Origin: Octadecabacter algicola | Lineage (GTDB): Bacteria > Pseudomonadota > Alphaproteobacteria > Rhodobacterales > Rhodobacteraceae | DNA: 64,000 bases | Assembly: GCF_021532625.1 (NCBI RefSeq) | Contig: NZ_JAKGAR010000001.1 | Location: 124,001 to 188,000, forward strand | Reading direction: 5' to 3' | Shown here: positions 63,035 through 64,000 of the stretch, piece by piece | Layout: every line of letters starts with the position of its first letter | Numbering within the stretch: position 1 is the first letter of the stretch | The notes under the pieces: model-generated | The model's input: only the letters and a program-made list of their open reading frames with translations | Told to the model about the DNA's origin: nothing | Databases searched by the model: none | Made by a program: the position numbers and the translations under genes

Positions 63035-63064
63035 AAAGGCCGTCCATCTAGGGCGGCCTTTTTG
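63035..63064 (+). terminator. Terminator of tig
   Basis: Stem AAGGCCGTCC / GGGCGGCCTT (one G-U) with a short loop, followed by TTTTTGCG, 22 nt after the tig stop. Confidence 0.88.
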
Positions 63065-63176
63065 CGTTTGTAGGGGCGAACTACGGTAAACCTGACCTTT
63101 GCCGCATCCAGAAACGCTGTGAATTCTCCCGATATGAGGTTACCCTTACGTCACGCATTTAGAATTGGGGAGTAAC

Positions 63177-63638
63177 ATGAAATTTTTATTTGCTGTTTTC
63201 ATTACGTGCTTTGGTTTTGTTGGGACGGCTCAGGCGTGTCCCGATTACACACTTTGGGGAAATGAAGTGTATAACTCGACTGGGGGGCAGTTGTTTTCGC
63301 CCCGTCAATTCAATGTCGTCGCGGGTGGTGACAACAATCTCCAACGGTGTGGATTTGCGTCCGGCGTTGATGGGTTCGTAATTACGGAGCCGGATTTCTC
63401 GTTCGACCTGAGCGGCATGAATGGCTACCGCATCGTTATTGATGTCAAAAGCAATTGTGACTCGGTTTTGCTGGCCAATACAGCGGATACGCAGTGGTAT
63501 TACGATGACGACAGCAACGGGAATGCGGATCCACGTTTGGATATTGGCAATCCGGGTAATGGCGTTCTCGATGTTTGGGTCGGGACGTTTGATGGTCAGA
63601 CGTGTAACGCTGTTCTGACGCTTGAGACTTTCAACTAA
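63177..63638 (+). CDS. Secreted small Cys-containing protein, paralogue 1
   Basis: A 153-residue protein with a clear signal peptide (cleaved after TAQA, about residue 19). The mature part starts CPDYTLWGNEVY and has the pattern QLFSPRQFNVVAGGDNNLQRC, an acidic YYDDDSNGNADPRLDIGN region and VWVGTFDGQTCNAVLTLETF; four Cys suggest two disulfides. The second half recalls the pre-peptidase C-terminal (PPC) beta domain. Relatives are, from memory, often labelled peptidase S1, but no protease triad is visible. GGGGAG precedes the ATG. A paralogue follows at 63803. Confidence 0.8.
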   Translation: MKFLFAVFITCFGFVGTAQACPDYTLWGNEVYNSTGGQLFSPRQFNVVAGGDNNLQRCGFASGVDGFVITEPDFSFDLSGMNGYRIVIDVKSNCDSVLLANTADTQWYYDDDSNGNADPRLDIGNPGNGVLDVWVGTFDGQTCNAVLTLETFN

Positions 63639-63655
63639 GGTGACCGGACCAAACG

Positions 63656-63700
63656 AACGCAAAGGGCCGCCTTCAATGTTGAGGGCGGCCCTTTTGCGTT
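63656..63700 (+). terminator. Terminator after the secreted-protein gene
   Basis: Long stem: left arm AACGCAAAGGGCCGCC (63656-63671), right arm GGGCGGCCCTTTTGCGTT (63683-63700), 11-nt loop with one or two wobble or mismatched pairs. It lies 17 nt after the stop and shares its GGGCGGCC-T(n)-GCGTT right arm with the tig terminator. Confidence 0.82.
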
Positions 63701-63802
63701 GCTGAAGTGATGGGGGGCGCGAACGCTGGCCTCGCGATCGGTTAACCAAATTGTGTTCGTCCGGGATTCGACACCATCACGTTCGAATGTAGGATTGTCG
63801 GT

Positions 63803-64000
63803 ATGAAACATATCGCTGCATTTTTCGCTCTTTGCGCAGGCCCTGTTTTTGCAGATTGTCCTGACCCGTCCCTAGACGCCCCGTTCTTTGAGGCGTCTGG
63901 TCCCGATCTCATTGCCCCTCAAAGCTGGGATGTGCGCGCGACTGGTGAACATGTGGTGCCGTGCGGAGCGTGGGCTTTAAATGGGCTTAGCGATGATCGG
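63803..64000 (+). CDS. Secreted Cys-containing protein, paralogue 2 (3' truncated by window)
   Basis: The frame starts at 63803 with AGGA upstream and runs open to the window end (66 codons). It has a signal peptide (cleaved after VFA, about residue 17), and the mature sequence DCPDPSLDAPFFEASG..LIAPQSWDVRATGEHVVPCG aligns with paralogue 1 (CPDYTLWGNEVYNSTG..LFSPRQFNVVAGGDNNLQRCG), with the two Cys in register. The two are a tandem duplication, each with its own start signal and a terminator between them. Confidence 0.75.
   Translation, partial: MKHIAAFFALCAGPVFADCPDPSLDAPFFEASGPDLIAPQSWDVRATGEHVVPCGAWALNGLSDDR

Overview
The window is a chromosomal segment of an alphaproteobacterium of the marine Roseobacter group (Rhodobacteraceae). 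The support is the family-level identity and the gene neighbourhoods: tatBC, surE-pcm, dnaB-alr-mla, yfgM-bamB-der, yajC-secDF-ccmABCDG and glnBA, together with a DMSP lyase of the DddP type and an acyl-homoserine-lactone quorum-sensing locus. I cannot fix the genus. Coding density is very high, most genes sit in overlapping (ATGA/GTGA) operons, and no gap between genes exceeds 300 bp. I see no insertion sequence, prophage, CRISPR array or clear pseudogene.

Layout. 1-5.5 kb: end of tatB, tatC and a P-loop ATPase on +, facing an nlpD/pcm/surE operon and an SDR gene on -. 5.5-16.5 kb: a long run of - strand genes (a GspC/PilP-like small protein, purF, cvpA, radA, a Tat lipoprotein hydrolase, a PqiA-like protein, a coiled-coil membrane protein, then mlaF, mlaE, alr, dnaB). 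16.6-21.1 kb: pyrE, pyrC, a conserved hypothetical and gcdH. 21.3-28.2 kb: an Atm1-type ABC exporter and a two-gene RND efflux operon. 28.4-33.4 kb: outer-membrane assembly and GTPase genes (yfgM-like, bamB, der) and a DUF2235 hydrolase. 33.4-41.9 kb: serS, then yajC, a secreted SecD-like protein, a secDF fusion, a Mth938-like gene and the cytochrome c maturation genes ccmABCDG. 41.9-47.4 kb: a DDAH-like hydrolase, acnA, a DUF1223 protein and a lone fliG. 47.6-49.7 kb: the quorum-sensing locus. 49.7-56.6 kb: purB, a DUF6314 gene, bioY, a hydrolase-OsmC fusion, an EEP hydrolase, dddP and a DUF3445 oxidase. 57-61 kb: glnA, glnB, NAD(P)HX repair enzyme and a small Hint-domain protein. 61.5-64 kb: tRNA-Leu(UAG), trigger factor and two tandem secreted Cys-containing paralogues, the second cut by the window end.

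Most of the window is housekeeping. The parts that deserve attention are: (i) the quorum-sensing locus, where a complete LuxR-LuxI pair is transcribed away from a second LuxR-like protein that keeps the ligand-binding domain but lacks the DNA-binding HTH, and where the luxI Shine-Dalgarno lies inside a perfect 8-bp hairpin immediately before the start codon; (ii) a stand-alone exported copy of the SecD periplasmic P1-head domain encoded between yajC and secDF; (iii) a helically phased 11-bp repeat array flanked by dyads in the divergent serS/yajC gap; (iv) a hairpin-filled dnaB/pyrE gap and a terminator-like hairpin just ahead of tRNA-Leu, both possible small-RNA sites; (v) a DddP whose metal and catalytic residues fall at exactly the residue numbers I recall for the characterised enzyme.

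Family assignments come from motif recognition and memory; no database search was possible. Start codons were chosen from Shine-Dalgarno match, overlap with neighbours and family length.
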